From positions 1-48,659 of IMG/VR virus record IMGVR_UViG_3300009507_000028: a DNA stretch of 48,659 nucleotides. One strand, 5' to 3'. Positions 36,932-44,682 of this stretch are shown here, piece after piece. The first letter of the stretch is position 1, and each line of letters starts with the position of its first letter. The DNA is from a virus. The notes beneath the pieces are model-generated. The model saw only the letters and a program-made list of their open reading frames with translations. It did not search any database and was not told where the DNA came from. A program made the translations under genes and the position numbers.

Positions 36932-37877
36932 TAGCCATCTCCAATGCAAGATCTAACGCATCAACTTTGCGCTTTGCGTTTGTTCCGAACCAAGCAGATG
37001 CCATACGTGTATCTGCAGAACGACCTAGTTCATGGTCAGCCATATAGGTAACTGCATTATACGCGTTCCACCAAGTGCCAGGACGGAAGTTATCTCCTGG
37101 TTGGTTTTCAACAACTTCAACAGCACGTTCAGCTGTTCGCGACAAATCACGGTCTTCGCGAGTCGACTCTCCAAAGATCTTTGCCATAAACCGGTTAAGT
37201 ACTTCTTTGTCATAGTTTTTAGAACCAAGAAACTCGGCGGCTTCTTTAAACTTTTCAACTTTGTTGTGAGATAAACCAAGAATTTCTTTAACACTTTCAG
37301 GATCAAACACTGAACGGTGATTTACACGCACAGATGGTTGGTTCTTTTCGTTAAGAGCTACAGCCAATGTGTTATTGCATACAACACGTTCCATTACGAA
37401 CTTGATGTCAATGCTTTTTCCGTAAACATGTGGATTAGAAAACAAAAGGTAGCCTTTAACGGCATCACCACCGAAAAGCTCAAAGCCATCACGGACATCG
37501 GCAAGAGCCCAAACCAAACGGCCATCTTTCAACGAACCGGCTGTATCCATAGCCATATCACCGTTTGAAACAAAGTCGTTAAAAAACTCAAATGCTTCAG
37601 AGTTTTGTACTGGGTTCCAACCAGTTCCAACTTGTGTAAGGATTTTTCCATCTGATGAACGGACCAACGCTTGTTGACCAGTTTCTTTTTGCTCACCGTT
37701 ATAATTGATGAATGTGTTGACTTTTTCAACTGACCAGTCAAGGCCTGCTGCTTCCATCATTTGCTGCGGCGACATATCATCGCCAACAGGAACACCTAAA
37801 CCATGCCAAGGTAGACCTTGACTTTCACGGTACGCCATTTGAGCTTGACCGTTAATCATTTCTAATTCATGTGCCAT
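36921..37877 (-). CDS. DUF932 (TIGR03299-type) phage/plasmid protein
   Basis: 318 residues. The start AHELEMINGQAQMAYRESQGLPWHGLGVPVG and the following PQQMMEAAGLDWSVEK and RVNHRSVFDPESVKEILG identify the DUF932/LGT family common in phages and plasmids. The biochemical role is not established. It is first in an operon driven by the sigma70-type promoter at 37910-37938, with AAGGAAA before the ATG, so it is expected early and strongly expressed. Confidence 0.85.
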   Translation of the reverse strand: MAHELEMINGQAQMAYRESQGLPWHGLGVPVGDDMSPQQMMEAAGLDWSVEKVNTFINYNGEQKETGQQALVRSSDGKILTQVGTGWNPVQNSEAFEFFNDFVSNGDMAMDTAGSLKDGRLVWALADVRDGFELFGGDAVKGYLLFSNPHVYGKSIDIKFVMERVVCNNTLAVALNEKNQPSVRVNHRSVFDPESVKEILGLSHNKVEKFKEAAEFLGSKNYDKEVLNRFMAKIFGESTREDRDLSRTAERAVEVVENQPGDNFRPGTWWNAYNAVTYMADHELGRSADTRMASAWFGTNAKRKVDALDLALEMANAS

Positions 37878-37909
37878 AGTATATTTTCCTTTTCATTTTG
37901 TATATAACT

Positions 37910-37938
37910 AGTATATACTGATTCCATTATAATGTCAA
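37910..37938 (-). promoter_or_regulatory. Early sigma70-type promoter for the DUF932 operon
   Basis: On the minus strand TTGACA (37933-37938), a 17-base spacer and TATACT (37910-37915). It lies about 33 bases before the DUF932 ATG. It belongs to a set of seven near-identical promoters in this region. Confidence 0.85.
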
Positions 37939-37945
37939 CTGTTAA

Positions 37946-38239
37946 TTAAGCTAATTCATAACCAAGGTAAGACTTAACAAACTCGTTATCACAGTCTTTA
38001 GCAAAAGCCAAAACCAATGCCTCACGAGGTGATGTATCCATAAATTGAACATGGTTTGCAAGCGTTTCGGAATCTGATTGACGGAACAAGCTGATAGCTT
38101 TGTGAAAATCGTCAGCATCTTCGTTATACATATCAGAAAGATCGCCACTATCTTTAGCGTACTCACGATACACGGCAACCAATTTAGCTACGTTTGTAAG
38201 AGGTGTTTCCGTCCAAAATTTTTGAGCTTGAGTTGTCAT
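37946..38239 (-). CDS. Hypothetical protein, 97 aa
   Basis: I start at ATG 38239 because AAGGA lies eight bases upstream; a longer frame from 38257 lacks a site. The product is helical and acidic (AKLVAVYREYAKDSGDLSDMYNEDADDFHKAISLF). Not recognised. It is a single-gene unit under its own consensus promoter at 38271-38299, which suggests an early, abundant small protein that might act on the host. Confidence 0.6.
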   Translation of the reverse strand: MTTQAQKFWTETPLTNVAKLVAVYREYAKDSGDLSDMYNEDADDFHKAISLFRQSDSETLANHVQFMDTSPREALVLAFAKDCDNEFVKSYLGYELA

Positions 38240-38270
38240 TGTCTGATTCCTTTTCATTTGTTATATTAAT

Positions 38271-38299
38271 AATATAACTGATTCTATATAGAATGTCAA
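38271..38299 (-). promoter_or_regulatory. Early sigma70-type promoter for the 97-aa gene
   Basis: TTGACA (38294-38299), 17-base spacer, TATATT (38271-38276) on the minus strand, about 32 bases before the start codon. Confidence 0.87.
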
Positions 38300-38327
38300 C
38301 AATAAAATGAAAACAAATTAAATTATT

Positions 38328-38660
38328 TTAGTGGATTGTTTCGTTATGCATTGGTAAAGCGTCAATCATATCATGAGTGTATTGAGTGAATCCAGATTTA
38401 ATCAGATCCACTACATCAACATATTGACCGTCAGAATGTATTTCTGCAACTTTGCATAAAGGATAATCCTCAATTAAAAAGGCTTGCATATATTTAAATG
38501 CTTCTCTTTTTGTATCAAAAGAATATGCCCTGCTGATACCGAACATATCATTTTTTGAAAATATTCTCATGATACTCAGTATACCATTTCCGCCAGGAAC
38601 GGGCATACGATGAGTACCAAGGAATACTCCCATTTCTTCGTCAATGATTACATATCTCAA
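38328..38660 (-). CDS. Hypothetical protein, 110 aa
   Basis: The chosen start is TTG at 38660, overlapping the upstream TGA as TTGA and preceded by AAGGAT; an alternative TTG at 38690 would overlap the previous gene by 34 bases. The protein reads RYVIIDEEMGVFLGTHR, then SFDTKREAFKYMQAFLIEDYPL and ends ALPMHNETIH. It has an alpha/beta look without recognised motif. Last gene of the operon from 39551-39579. Confidence 0.5.
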   Translation of the reverse strand: MRYVIIDEEMGVFLGTHRMPVPGGNGILSIMRIFSKNDMFGISRAYSFDTKREAFKYMQAFLIEDYPLCKVAEIHSDGQYVDVVDLIKSGFTQYTHDMIDALPMHNETIH

Positions 38661-39226
38661 GCTGGATATCCTTGAAAACCTTGCCACCAATAAGGAGCTT
38701 CACGGCCTTTATTCCATACGGCAAAGTCTTTAGTCATATGATAGTATTTACGATATGCCGCAACTGGATCGCCTGCAACTTTACACAATGGAAAGTTATT
38801 CATTGCTTGAGGAAATTCTGTCAAACCTACATCTGGTATATTTTCGGGTGGCTGAGCAAGTACTTCAGTCAACTTATTTGCAGTCATATGAAGCTTTTTG
38901 TATCTTACTAGAAACTCATCTACAAGCCCGAGAAAGTGCTCATAATGCCATAGATAATTGGCCTTTGATTTCATAGACCAAATTGTGCATGGATGATGGT
39001 GGTGAACTGCTTTATATAAGGTATTTTCTAGGTTACTGTTAGGATGAACATAGTACTTGACCATAACCTTACCTGACTTTGAAGGACGTTTTTCCATGTA
39101 ACCGTCAAGCATACGATGAGCCGTGGACAGCATTTGTCCAGACTCAATAATCATCTTACTGCAGTGTTTGTCGCAGACCATCTGAGCCGCTTCTCGCGGC
39201 TCTTCAGATAACACAAATATATTCAT
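38657..39226 (-). CDS. Conserved phage protein of unknown function, 189 aa
   Basis: Starts NIFVLSEEPREAAQMVCDKHCSKMIIESGQMLSTAHRM, a pattern (N-I-F-x-L, C-D-K-H, K-M, E-x-x-Q-M-L) widespread in T4-like and other tailed phages. It contains VHHHHPCTIWSMKSKANYLW and ends with APYWWQGFQGYPA. The conserved Cys and His residues could bind a metal, but the role is not known to me. It overlaps the neighbouring gene starts by four bases on both sides. Confidence 0.7.
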   Translation of the reverse strand: MNIFVLSEEPREAAQMVCDKHCSKMIIESGQMLSTAHRMLDGYMEKRPSKSGKVMVKYYVHPNSNLENTLYKAVHHHHPCTIWSMKSKANYLWHYEHFLGLVDEFLVRYKKLHMTANKLTEVLAQPPENIPDVGLTEFPQAMNNFPLCKVAGDPVAAYRKYYHMTKDFAVWNKGREAPYWWQGFQGYPA

Positions 39227-39525
39227 ATAGCAAATCCTTTGTTTTGCAAGATACGAAGCGGAGCACCGTCAATACCTTCGTCTTTACGAGCTTCAACATA
39301 TTCTTCAACTGTGAAGTTATTAATAAGGAACTTTTTGAAAGCACCCATTTTAACAGGTCCACCGCTATACTTAAAGCGAGCGATAAACAATTCTTTTGGC
39401 ATACCTACGCGCGAAGGATGACAGTTAGGAGCAACTTGATCCCATGTTGGCTGACCTTCGTAAGTACCTGTGTACTCAAGATATCCGCCGTGGTAGGTAA
39501 ACTTTTTTCTATCAAACTTAGTCAT
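39223..39525 (-). CDS. Hypothetical protein, 100 aa
   Basis: First gene of a three-gene operon, with AAGGAGA before the ATG. It reads KFTYHGGYLEYTGTYEGQPTWDQVAPNC, then MPKELFIARFKYSGGPVKMGAFKKFLINNFTVEEYVEARK. Not recognised; the mixed alpha/beta composition suggests a small soluble domain. Its stop overlaps the following start as ATGA. Confidence 0.55.
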   Translation of the reverse strand: MTKFDRKKFTYHGGYLEYTGTYEGQPTWDQVAPNCHPSRVGMPKELFIARFKYSGGPVKMGAFKKFLINNFTVEEYVEARKDEGIDGAPLRILQNKGFAI

Positions 39526-39550
39526 AGTGATTCTCCTTATTTATAGAATC

Positions 39551-39579
39551 AATATAATCTATTTCATAATGAATGTCAA
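39551..39579 (-). promoter_or_regulatory. Early sigma70-type promoter for the 39525-38328 operon
   Basis: TTGACA (39574-39579), 17-base spacer, TATATT (39551-39556) on the minus strand. The -35 box overlaps the last codons of the exonuclease gene. Confidence 0.87.
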
Positions 39580-40247
39580 TGGTGTTCTTTCATTTCTTTG
39601 TACTTTTTTCGTACTGCAATGAAATGCTCTAAATAATCATAAGTGTTGACTTTAAAGATTTGTGGTTCTGAACCGTCTACAGTTATCAAGATTACACCTT
39701 GCTTAATCGGTATGGACGTTCGTTCATAAAATGCTGCTGCGTAAAAAGATGCCTGAATAAAATAATTGGTAATCCATTCTTCTTTTTTTGGTTTCCTTGA
39801 TGTTTTAAAATCAACAATAGAAAGCTGACCGTCAAACTCAGCAATACAGTCAACCTGTCCTGCGCATTTTAGTCTATCAGAATATAAGAACTCTTCCTGA
39901 AACCAAACATTATTTAATCGTTGGTCAAGTATAGATTTCAAATCATTAAAGGACTGGAGATTTGAAGGCATTGCACCTTTATTCCAATCCTCTTTATTGT
40001 CTAAATAATCTTCTGCAAGTTTGTGGACCGCAGTACCACGAGTTGCAGCTTGTTGTGATATTCTGTTGGCTTCTGCTTCGCCGACTCTTTGTCGCCATGC
40101 AAGAATGCCTTCTTTATTCAATACACCGAGAACCGTTGTGATTGACGGATATGCATTACCTTCCGGTGTAAAGTATTTTCTACCACTTTTAGTGGTTTCG
40201 CGTGTTAATTTGGGAAGCACCACGCCGTGCTCAACATGATTAAACAT
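39576..40247 (-). CDS. PD-(D/E)XK exonuclease, MGME1/Cas4-like
   Basis: 223 residues. After the N-terminal SGRKYFTPEGNAYPSITTVL come RGTAVHKLAEDYL (His75), CAGQVDCIAEF (Asp133), IVDFKTSRKPK (Asp146, Lys148) and IQASFYAAAF (Gln165), the standard order of RecB-type single-strand exonucleases such as mitochondrial MGME1. It probably trims DNA ends in recombination-dependent replication. It closes the FmdB-like/PhoH/PAAR gene run. A truncated relative lies at 24580-24712. Confidence 0.88.
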   Translation of the reverse strand: MFNHVEHGVVLPKLTRETTKSGRKYFTPEGNAYPSITTVLGVLNKEGILAWRQRVGEAEANRISQQAATRGTAVHKLAEDYLDNKEDWNKGAMPSNLQSFNDLKSILDQRLNNVWFQEEFLYSDRLKCAGQVDCIAEFDGQLSIVDFKTSRKPKKEEWITNYFIQASFYAAAFYERTSIPIKQGVILITVDGSEPQIFKVNTYDYLEHFIAVRKKYKEMKEHH

Positions 40248-40255
40248 AATATAAA

Positions 40256-40603
40256 TTAGCCGCCTATAATTACTTTAGACGCTCCTGATGTTATTTTTGC
40301 GCCGCACAGATAGGTATCACCTTTCCGCCCAGCTTTCTTTCCTTCAATTTTTACTTTAGTTGAACCTGAGTTAAAAATCGGAGTATGAGTAGAACAGGTG
40401 CCGCCTATTGGATGAGCAGTAACTTTGTTGTTTCCGCGGACAACACCTGTTCCCATTGCAAAAACTTTTTCGCTGCACTCGTTGGTTGAAGTGACAATAG
40501 GATCTACGTCACAGAATGAACTATCATCTGTATCTGCGTCTCCTGTTGCAGGATGTACTGTATCCACAGTATCTACTGAATCTCCGCGTGCAGCTTCTGG
40601 CAT
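40256..40603 (-). CDS. PAAR-domain tail spike tip protein
   Basis: 115 residues. Starts PEAARGDSVDTVDTVHPA and continues with FAMGTGVVRGNNKVTAHPIGGTCSTHTPIFNSGS and GKKAGRKGDTYLCGAKITSGAS, the glycine-rich beta turns and Cys/His positions of PAAR proteins. T4 gp5.4 is the counterpart that caps the gp5 spike and sharpens the membrane-piercing tip around a metal ion. It is a virion part encoded among replication genes, one base after phoH. Start preceded by GAGG nine bases away. Confidence 0.82.
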   Translation of the reverse strand: MPEAARGDSVDTVDTVHPATGDADTDDSSFCDVDPIVTSTNECSEKVFAMGTGVVRGNNKVTAHPIGGTCSTHTPIFNSGSTKVKIEGKKAGRKGDTYLCGAKITSGASKVIIGG

Positions 40604-40604
40604 T

Positions 40605-41354
40605 TTATGCAGCCTCTAAAAGTTTTTCTTTTGCGATTATATATTCTTTAACTAATCCTGACCGAACAATATCTTCCACTCCAAATCTTACTACGTCAAA
40701 AGATGGAATGGCGCTTAAAACTTTTATAAAGTCATGTAAGCCTGTAATATCTGCTCTGTTTCGAGATTGCTGAAGATCGTCTTGCTTTGTATCACCACAG
40801 AAAATAATCTTTGATGATTCGCCGACTCGAGTAATAATGCTATCAAGTTCGTGGTAAGTCATTGACTGGCATTCATCTACGATAATGATTGCGTTGTCAA
40901 ACGTGAGTCCTCTTACAAATGATGATGTTTTGAACTCTATCATACCTTTTGTTTTTAAAATTTGATAAGCATCCTTTCTTCCAAATAGATCGTTTGTGAT
41001 ATCAGTGTACGGTGCTTCGAACACTGCCTCTTTCTGTGCCTGAGAACCTGGCATAAAACCTTGCTCTCTTGTCTGAACTGCAGATCTAATTATGACGACC
41101 TTTTCATATTCTCCTTTCTGTAGTACATCATTGAGTGCCAAATATGTAGCACACATTGTTTTTCCTGTACCTGCCGTTCCGATGGCTGCTAGATTAAATC
41201 CTTGTTGATAAGAGTCAAATAAATCAGATTGAGATGGTGTTAATGGTTTTATTTGTCGCATTGAAAACTTAGTGTTTAAAACACGCATCATATGTTCCTG
41301 ATCTCTTTCTGCTCTTCTTTTTTCTTTCCGGGATAGTCTGCGCTGTTTAGCCAT
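40605..41354 (-). CDS. phoH: PhoH-like ATPase
   Basis: 249 residues. GTAGTGKT (59-66) is Walker A and AIIIVDECQS (Asp160-Glu161) Walker B; RGLTFDNAIIIVDE and FCGDTKQDD are typical PhoH signatures. The basic N-terminus (AKQRRLSRKEKRRAERDQ) may bind nucleic acid. PhoH is frequent in marine phages; a role in RNA handling or phosphate stress has been proposed but is not settled. Strong AGGAGG site upstream of the ATG. Confidence 0.92.
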   Translation of the reverse strand: MAKQRRLSRKEKRRAERDQEHMMRVLNTKFSMRQIKPLTPSQSDLFDSYQQGFNLAAIGTAGTGKTMCATYLALNDVLQKGEYEKVVIIRSAVQTREQGFMPGSQAQKEAVFEAPYTDITNDLFGRKDAYQILKTKGMIEFKTSSFVRGLTFDNAIIIVDECQSMTYHELDSIITRVGESSKIIFCGDTKQDDLQQSRNRADITGLHDFIKVLSAIPSFDVVRFGVEDIVRSGLVKEYIIAKEKLLEAA

Positions 41355-41373
41355 GAAACCTCCTAGTGGTTTA

Positions 41374-41634
41374 TTACCACGTGTTTATTTTATTTTGAGC
41401 TCCACCTTTTTTAATTGAACTTGGATGGTGCTTTTTTACGTTGCTTAAAACATCACGAAACCCAGCGTCAGGCTTTTTAAGACCAAGACGTACTGAGTCA
41501 CCAATAGCTGGTGGCCTTCCAATTCTTTGAGTTATATTAGGGTTTTCTTTGAGGTAGAGATCTCGCTCTGAGATCTTCATAATTTTATCAAATACAGTAC
41601 CAGTGTTTGTATCTTCAAACGTATAGGTTGGCAT
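41374..41634 (-). CDS. FmdB-like small conserved phage protein
   Basis: The ATG at 41634 is chosen over the adjacent TTG at 41637, with GAGGAG upstream. The 86-residue product begins PTYTFEDTNTGTVFDKIMKISERDLYLKENPNITQ, the start of FmdB/zinc-ribbon-like phage proteins, but the usual CxxC pairs are absent, so metal binding is not expected. The C-terminus is basic (NVKKHHPSSIKKGG). First gene before phoH, PAAR and exonuclease. Confidence 0.7.
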   Translation of the reverse strand: MPTYTFEDTNTGTVFDKIMKISERDLYLKENPNITQRIGRPPAIGDSVRLGLKKPDAGFRDVLSNVKKHHPSSIKKGGAQNKINTW

Positions 41635-41689
41635 CAAGTCTCCTCTTTTTCAAATAATTCATAGTGTACCAATTTACCAATTGTAAAAC

Positions 41690-41697
41690 TATTTATA
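41690..41697 (-). promoter_or_regulatory. T4-type late promoter box on the minus strand
   Basis: A perfect TATAAATA on the minus strand, 55 bases before the FmdB-like start. It could drive FmdB-like, phoH, PAAR and exonuclease late in infection, which would fit the virion role of PAAR. No consensus early promoter was seen in this gap; TTTACA with an 18-base spacer to TATGAA is only a weak alternative. Confidence 0.6.
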
Positions 41698-41708
41698 ATG
41701 CAAAACAG

Positions 41709-42320
41709 TCATCCGGCGATTAATTCATAAATTTCTTTCCAATTATTTACACGAGTGGTTAAAGAATTAATATCAGAATTTTCATTATGATGGTGATTAA
41801 TTAGGATTGCTTCCAAACCAAGTTCAGTGCCAAGGTCTGCATTTTTGGGTTTGTCTTCAACCCAATAACAACCAGTTCCAGCGTATGGTGCAAGAGCATC
41901 ATCTTTGTCAGCACCAGTGTCAAGATAAGTAAAGTTTTCAAATACACTAGGACCAAACATTTCAATCAAGTTTTTAGTCCGAAGATGTTGAGAATAATAG
42001 CAAGTACTCAGTGAACTGATTACTCGGAAAACATATCCGTGTTCCTCGTGGAGTTTCCGGACATACTTAATTGCGTCACGCAAAGGTGGAAGTTTACGGA
42101 TCCAAGCAGACTCGTTAAACATACGAACAATCCGTTCTTTATCTTCAACTCGTAAGCCATAGCGAAGAGTCATATCATATTGATCTTCCATGCCTTCTTG
42201 GATTTGATAATCATGGCGTTCCATCCAACCTGTGAATGCGTATTCCCAATCAAGGAGTACTCCGTCAACGTCAACTAGGATGACTTTATCGGCAATGGTT
42301 TCATTAGAACGGTTATACAT
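41709..42320 (-). CDS. HAD-family 5'(3')-deoxyribonucleotidase-like phosphatase
   Basis: 203 residues. VILVDVDGVLLDW carries the HAD nucleophile and acid/base (Asp17, Asp19); VISSLS is motif II-like and CYWVEDKPKNADLG with ILINHHHNE supplies motifs III/IV. The insert (DYQIQEGMEDQYDMTLRYGL) resembles 5'(3')-nucleotidases. It may recycle nucleotides during phage DNA synthesis. It starts one base after the SH3-like gene ends. Specificity unproven. Confidence 0.72.
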   Translation of the reverse strand: MYNRSNETIADKVILVDVDGVLLDWEYAFTGWMERHDYQIQEGMEDQYDMTLRYGLRVEDKERIVRMFNESAWIRKLPPLRDAIKYVRKLHEEHGYVFRVISSLSTCYYSQHLRTKNLIEMFGPSVFENFTYLDTGADKDDALAPYAGTGCYWVEDKPKNADLGTELGLEAILINHHHNENSDINSLTTRVNNWKEIYELIAG

Positions 42321-42321
42321 A

Positions 42322-42594
42322 TTAGGCTACTTTCTTTAATAGTGATGGTGTAACTTTCCAAGTTACGGTAGGAGTTTTAACGACGATAGTCTTCTGATTG
42401 ATTTTTGAAATCAGACCTTCAATACGACCACGGCGATTTGCGTCAAACCAAACTTTATCTCCGACGTTAAATGCGTTTCCGATTTCACGTTGCATTTGAC
42501 GTTGACGATTTTTGACTTCCGTGATAATTGCGTCAAGTGTATCCTTGTCAGCGTTACGGATTGTTTTCAGTGTTGTTTGGTTTAACTTTTTCAT
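42322..42594 (-). CDS. Small protein with SH3/KOW-like beta segment
   Basis: ATG at 42594 is preferred over 42600 because AAGGA then sits eight bases upstream, giving 90 residues. The N-terminal half is helical and basic (KNRQRQMQREIGNAF), the C-terminal half beta-rich: VGDKVWFDANRRGRIEGLISKINQKTIVVKT. This is the layout of KOW/SH3-like folds seen in phage proteins, possibly binding nucleic acid or ribosomes. Function unknown. Confidence 0.62.
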   Translation of the reverse strand: MKKLNQTTLKTIRNADKDTLDAIITEVKNRQRQMQREIGNAFNVGDKVWFDANRRGRIEGLISKINQKTIVVKTPTVTWKVTPSLLKKVA

Positions 42595-42621
42595 TTTCAT
42601 TTTCCTTGTTTTGATATATAC

Positions 42622-42650
42622 AATCTATCTGATTCGCGAGCAAATGTCAA
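42622..42650 (-). promoter_or_regulatory. Early sigma70-type promoter for the SH3-like/HAD operon
   Basis: TTGACA (42645-42650), 17-base spacer, TAGATT (42622-42627) on the minus strand, about 28 bases before the start codon. Confidence 0.78.
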
Positions 42651-42656
42651 TAGTTA

Positions 42657-43049
42657 TTATGCAATTACCTCATTTAAATTCATTTCAACTTCTTCCATTA
42701 ACCAAGTGCCGCTTGGACCGTTAGTTGGAGCGAAAAACCATGCATCGCCGTCAAAGAGGTAAAGATAATCAGCGCAGGCAAACTCACGACCTTCAGCTAA
42801 GTAATCTTCAACAGAATTATATGTAACAGGGGATTGATTTGTATGGACCGACTCATCTAAAGATGTTTGTAGGTCTTCTTTTAAACCTGAGATATATCCA
42901 GCATTAGCAACAGCTTTTGCTTTCTCAGGTGTGTTATAGGCTTCAAAAAGAAGACGGCCGTTATAAGCAAGATATCCGTCATAGTGACAATATGTTGCAG
43001 TAACTGTGCCGTCTTCGTTGTAGTTTGCGATCATTGATGAAGTACCCAT
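42657..43049 (-). CDS. Conserved phage protein (MGTxSxI...CHYDGY family)
   Basis: 130 residues. The start GTSSMIANYNEDGTVTATYCHYDGYLAYNG is a widespread pattern in phages and mobile elements (G-T-x-S then Y-C-H-x-D-G-Y). The C-terminus reads DYLYLFDGDAWFFAPTNGPSGTW. It is a single-gene unit with its own consensus promoter at 43084-43112. Function unknown to me. Confidence 0.68.
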   Translation of the reverse strand: MGTSSMIANYNEDGTVTATYCHYDGYLAYNGRLLFEAYNTPEKAKAVANAGYISGLKEDLQTSLDESVHTNQSPVTYNSVEDYLAEGREFACADYLYLFDGDAWFFAPTNGPSGTWLMEEVEMNLNEVIA

Positions 43050-43083
43050 AAGATTGATTCCTTTTGTTTTACCTTATAGAATC

Positions 43084-43112
43084 AATATAACCTATTTGTA
43101 CTCAAATGTCAA
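43084..43112 (-). promoter_or_regulatory. Early sigma70-type promoter for the 43049 gene
   Basis: TTGACA (43107-43112), 17-base spacer, TATATT (43084-43089) on the minus strand, 35 bases before the start codon. Confidence 0.87.
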
Positions 43113-43131
43113 TAGTTAATATGAAAAAGAA

Positions 43132-43305
43132 TTATCTTTTTTGCTCTTCAGTATCAAGATGGGAATTTCTTTCTTGCCGTTTTAGTTTCTTTTTATCACG
43201 CCGGTTTTTCATACGCTTTTCCTTACTGCGTACGCTCCGTTCTTCGTTGTGACCCCATTCGTCGTGTTCCCAATCTTCACGGAACTCTTTAAAACTTTTA
43301 GCCAT
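43132..43305 (-). CDS. Small highly charged protein, 57 aa
   Basis: From ATG 43305, with AGGAAAG upstream, to TAA 43132-43134. The product starts AKSFKEFREDWEHDEWG and then becomes strongly basic (KRMKNRRDKKKLKRQERN). It starts ten bases after the stop of the DUF6433 gene and fills the space to the next promoter. The basic helix suggests nucleic acid binding or ribosome association. Not recognised. Confidence 0.6.
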   Translation of the reverse strand: MAKSFKEFREDWEHDEWGHNEERSVRSKEKRMKNRRDKKKLKRQERNSHLDTEEQKR

Positions 43306-43314
43306 TGGTCTTTC

Positions 43315-43755
43315 CTATGATACTTTCTCTTTAATTTCTATTAAGTCAGGAAACGCTGTCATGACTGTCTTTAAAGACAATCCTTTTGGTGATTTTCTAG
43401 TAATCATTTTACACAACATTTCAGCGTCATCATTATCAACATCTTCTAATAAACTAATGAATAAACTTTCACGCTTAATTTGGTTTAAATTATCATAACC
43501 TCCGCCTTTGATAAAAATCTTAAGGCGACGAGCTTCGTGATATAACAAACTTTTAGCTTCATCCTCATATTCATTCTTTTTCCAAGGCGGAGCTGTATCG
43601 GGAATTAAAAACTCGACAGTTTCATCATACCAAAGTTTAAGAATGGTTTTTAGTGGCTGACTTTCGTTTTCTTGAAGCCATGCCACTTTATCCTTCTTAA
43701 CTGGTATTTCTATTGCTTTATTTATGATTTCTGAAATTGATCTTCTAACTGCCAT
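43315..43755 (-). CDS. DUF6433 protein next to RNase H
   Basis: 146 residues. It follows the DUF6433 pattern of marine T4-like phages: SISEIINKAIEIPVKKDKVAWLQENESQPLK, then PPWKKNEYED, LKIFIKGGG, QIKRESLFISLLEDV and a late FPDLIEI. It starts directly after the RNase H stop, as in many relatives, so a role in replication is suspected, but none is demonstrated. Confidence 0.78.
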   Translation of the reverse strand: MAVRRSISEIINKAIEIPVKKDKVAWLQENESQPLKTILKLWYDETVEFLIPDTAPPWKKNEYEDEAKSLLYHEARRLKIFIKGGGYDNLNQIKRESLFISLLEDVDNDDAEMLCKMITRKSPKGLSLKTVMTAFPDLIEIKEKVS

Positions 43756-44616
43756 TTAAAAATCCTGTATATCTGAAATTAGGTTTTTGAGTTTTCGGTT
43801 AACAAAGAAGTTAAACAGTTGAGACCGTCCAACATCTTTGTCTATGTTATACTCTTCAAGAATTGCCGTTTGATAATTTGTAGGAATCTGAGACAAGTCA
43901 ATCATTGTCTTGTTGCGATGATAACGGCGTAATGTTTCTTCATCCATTCCATCTGTGCCAGCGCGGAATTGCTCTATGCGCTTTTTAGTCATTGGCTTTT
44001 GACGTTGACCAACTGCCAAGCAATTGTCTGGTGAAAGAATATTCGGAACACCATCACCAGTGTCGCCTTTTAAGACATGCTCAATTAAATATTGCTCAGG
44101 ATTATCATTGCGGATCCAACGTTTACGAACTGGGTCAAACTGATCTACATTAGCGTAAGTATGTAACTGTATGTAGTCCTTGTCTCCAGATAGAACAAGA
44201 AATTGTTCAGCTCCGCCATTTAGGACGGTGCCATTCTCGTGGATGATGGTACCAATGATATCATCAGCTTCAAGATGATCCATATGAATAACTTTGTAAG
44301 GAAAGAACTCCTTTAGCTCATCGCGGATAGTATTCATAATACCAAACAAATGAGTCCAATCGAGTTCAGACTCATCACGAGACTTTTTACGATTAGCTTT
44401 GTAATATGGATATAGTTCACGGCGCCATGTATTTTTGCCATCAGCGCATATTACGATTTCTCCGTAATCTTCGGTGAACTTTTTACGATTAGCTCGTATT
44501 GAATTTAGGAACATATGACGAATAAGATTTTCGTCAATGTCCACGTTGTGGTGGTTACCAATGCTTGCGAATAGCGAAGCAAGAATAACTTGATTGTAGT
44601 CAACTAGTATAGCCAT
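43756..44616 (-). CDS. rnh: RNase H (T4 Rnh-type 5'-3' exonuclease/flap nuclease)
   Basis: 286 residues, near the T4 enzyme. Metal-binding acids appear in order: ILVDYNQV (Asp6), ICADGKNTWRRELYPYYKANR (Asp59), HLEADDIIGTI (Glu116, Asp118, Asp119), LSGDKDYIQL (Asp145, Asp147) and KGDTGDGVPN (Asp185, Asp188). It removes RNA primers from lagging-strand fragments. First gene of the operon from 44654-44682; ribosome site is weak. Confidence 0.94.
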   Translation of the reverse strand: MAILVDYNQVILASLFASIGNHHNVDIDENLIRHMFLNSIRANRKKFTEDYGEIVICADGKNTWRRELYPYYKANRKKSRDESELDWTHLFGIMNTIRDELKEFFPYKVIHMDHLEADDIIGTIIHENGTVLNGGAEQFLVLSGDKDYIQLHTYANVDQFDPVRKRWIRNDNPEQYLIEHVLKGDTGDGVPNILSPDNCLAVGQRQKPMTKKRIEQFRAGTDGMDEETLRRYHRNKTMIDLSQIPTNYQTAILEEYNIDKDVGRSQLFNFFVNRKLKNLISDIQDF

Positions 44617-44653
44617 TTTGTTTTCTCTGTTTCAATTTTATTTAATAATTACT

Positions 44654-44682
44654 ATACTAATCTAAATCTTCTTCAATGTCAA
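44654..44682 (-). promoter_or_regulatory. Early sigma70-type promoter for the RNase H operon
   Basis: TTGACA (44677-44682), 17-base spacer, TAGTAT (44654-44659) on the minus strand. The -35 box lies inside the end of the upstream gene. Confidence 0.75.

Noticed and set aside
37025-37306. Alternative minus-strand frame of 93 codons inside DUF932
   Set aside because: It is a shifted frame of a clearly recognised family and contains no ribosome site.
39538-39545. Perfect TATAAATA on the minus strand before the 39525 gene
   Set aside because: It lies only 13 bases before the ATG and overlaps the start of the ribosome site, so a transcript from it would lack a usable leader; a strong early promoter lies just upstream. 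Probably chance.
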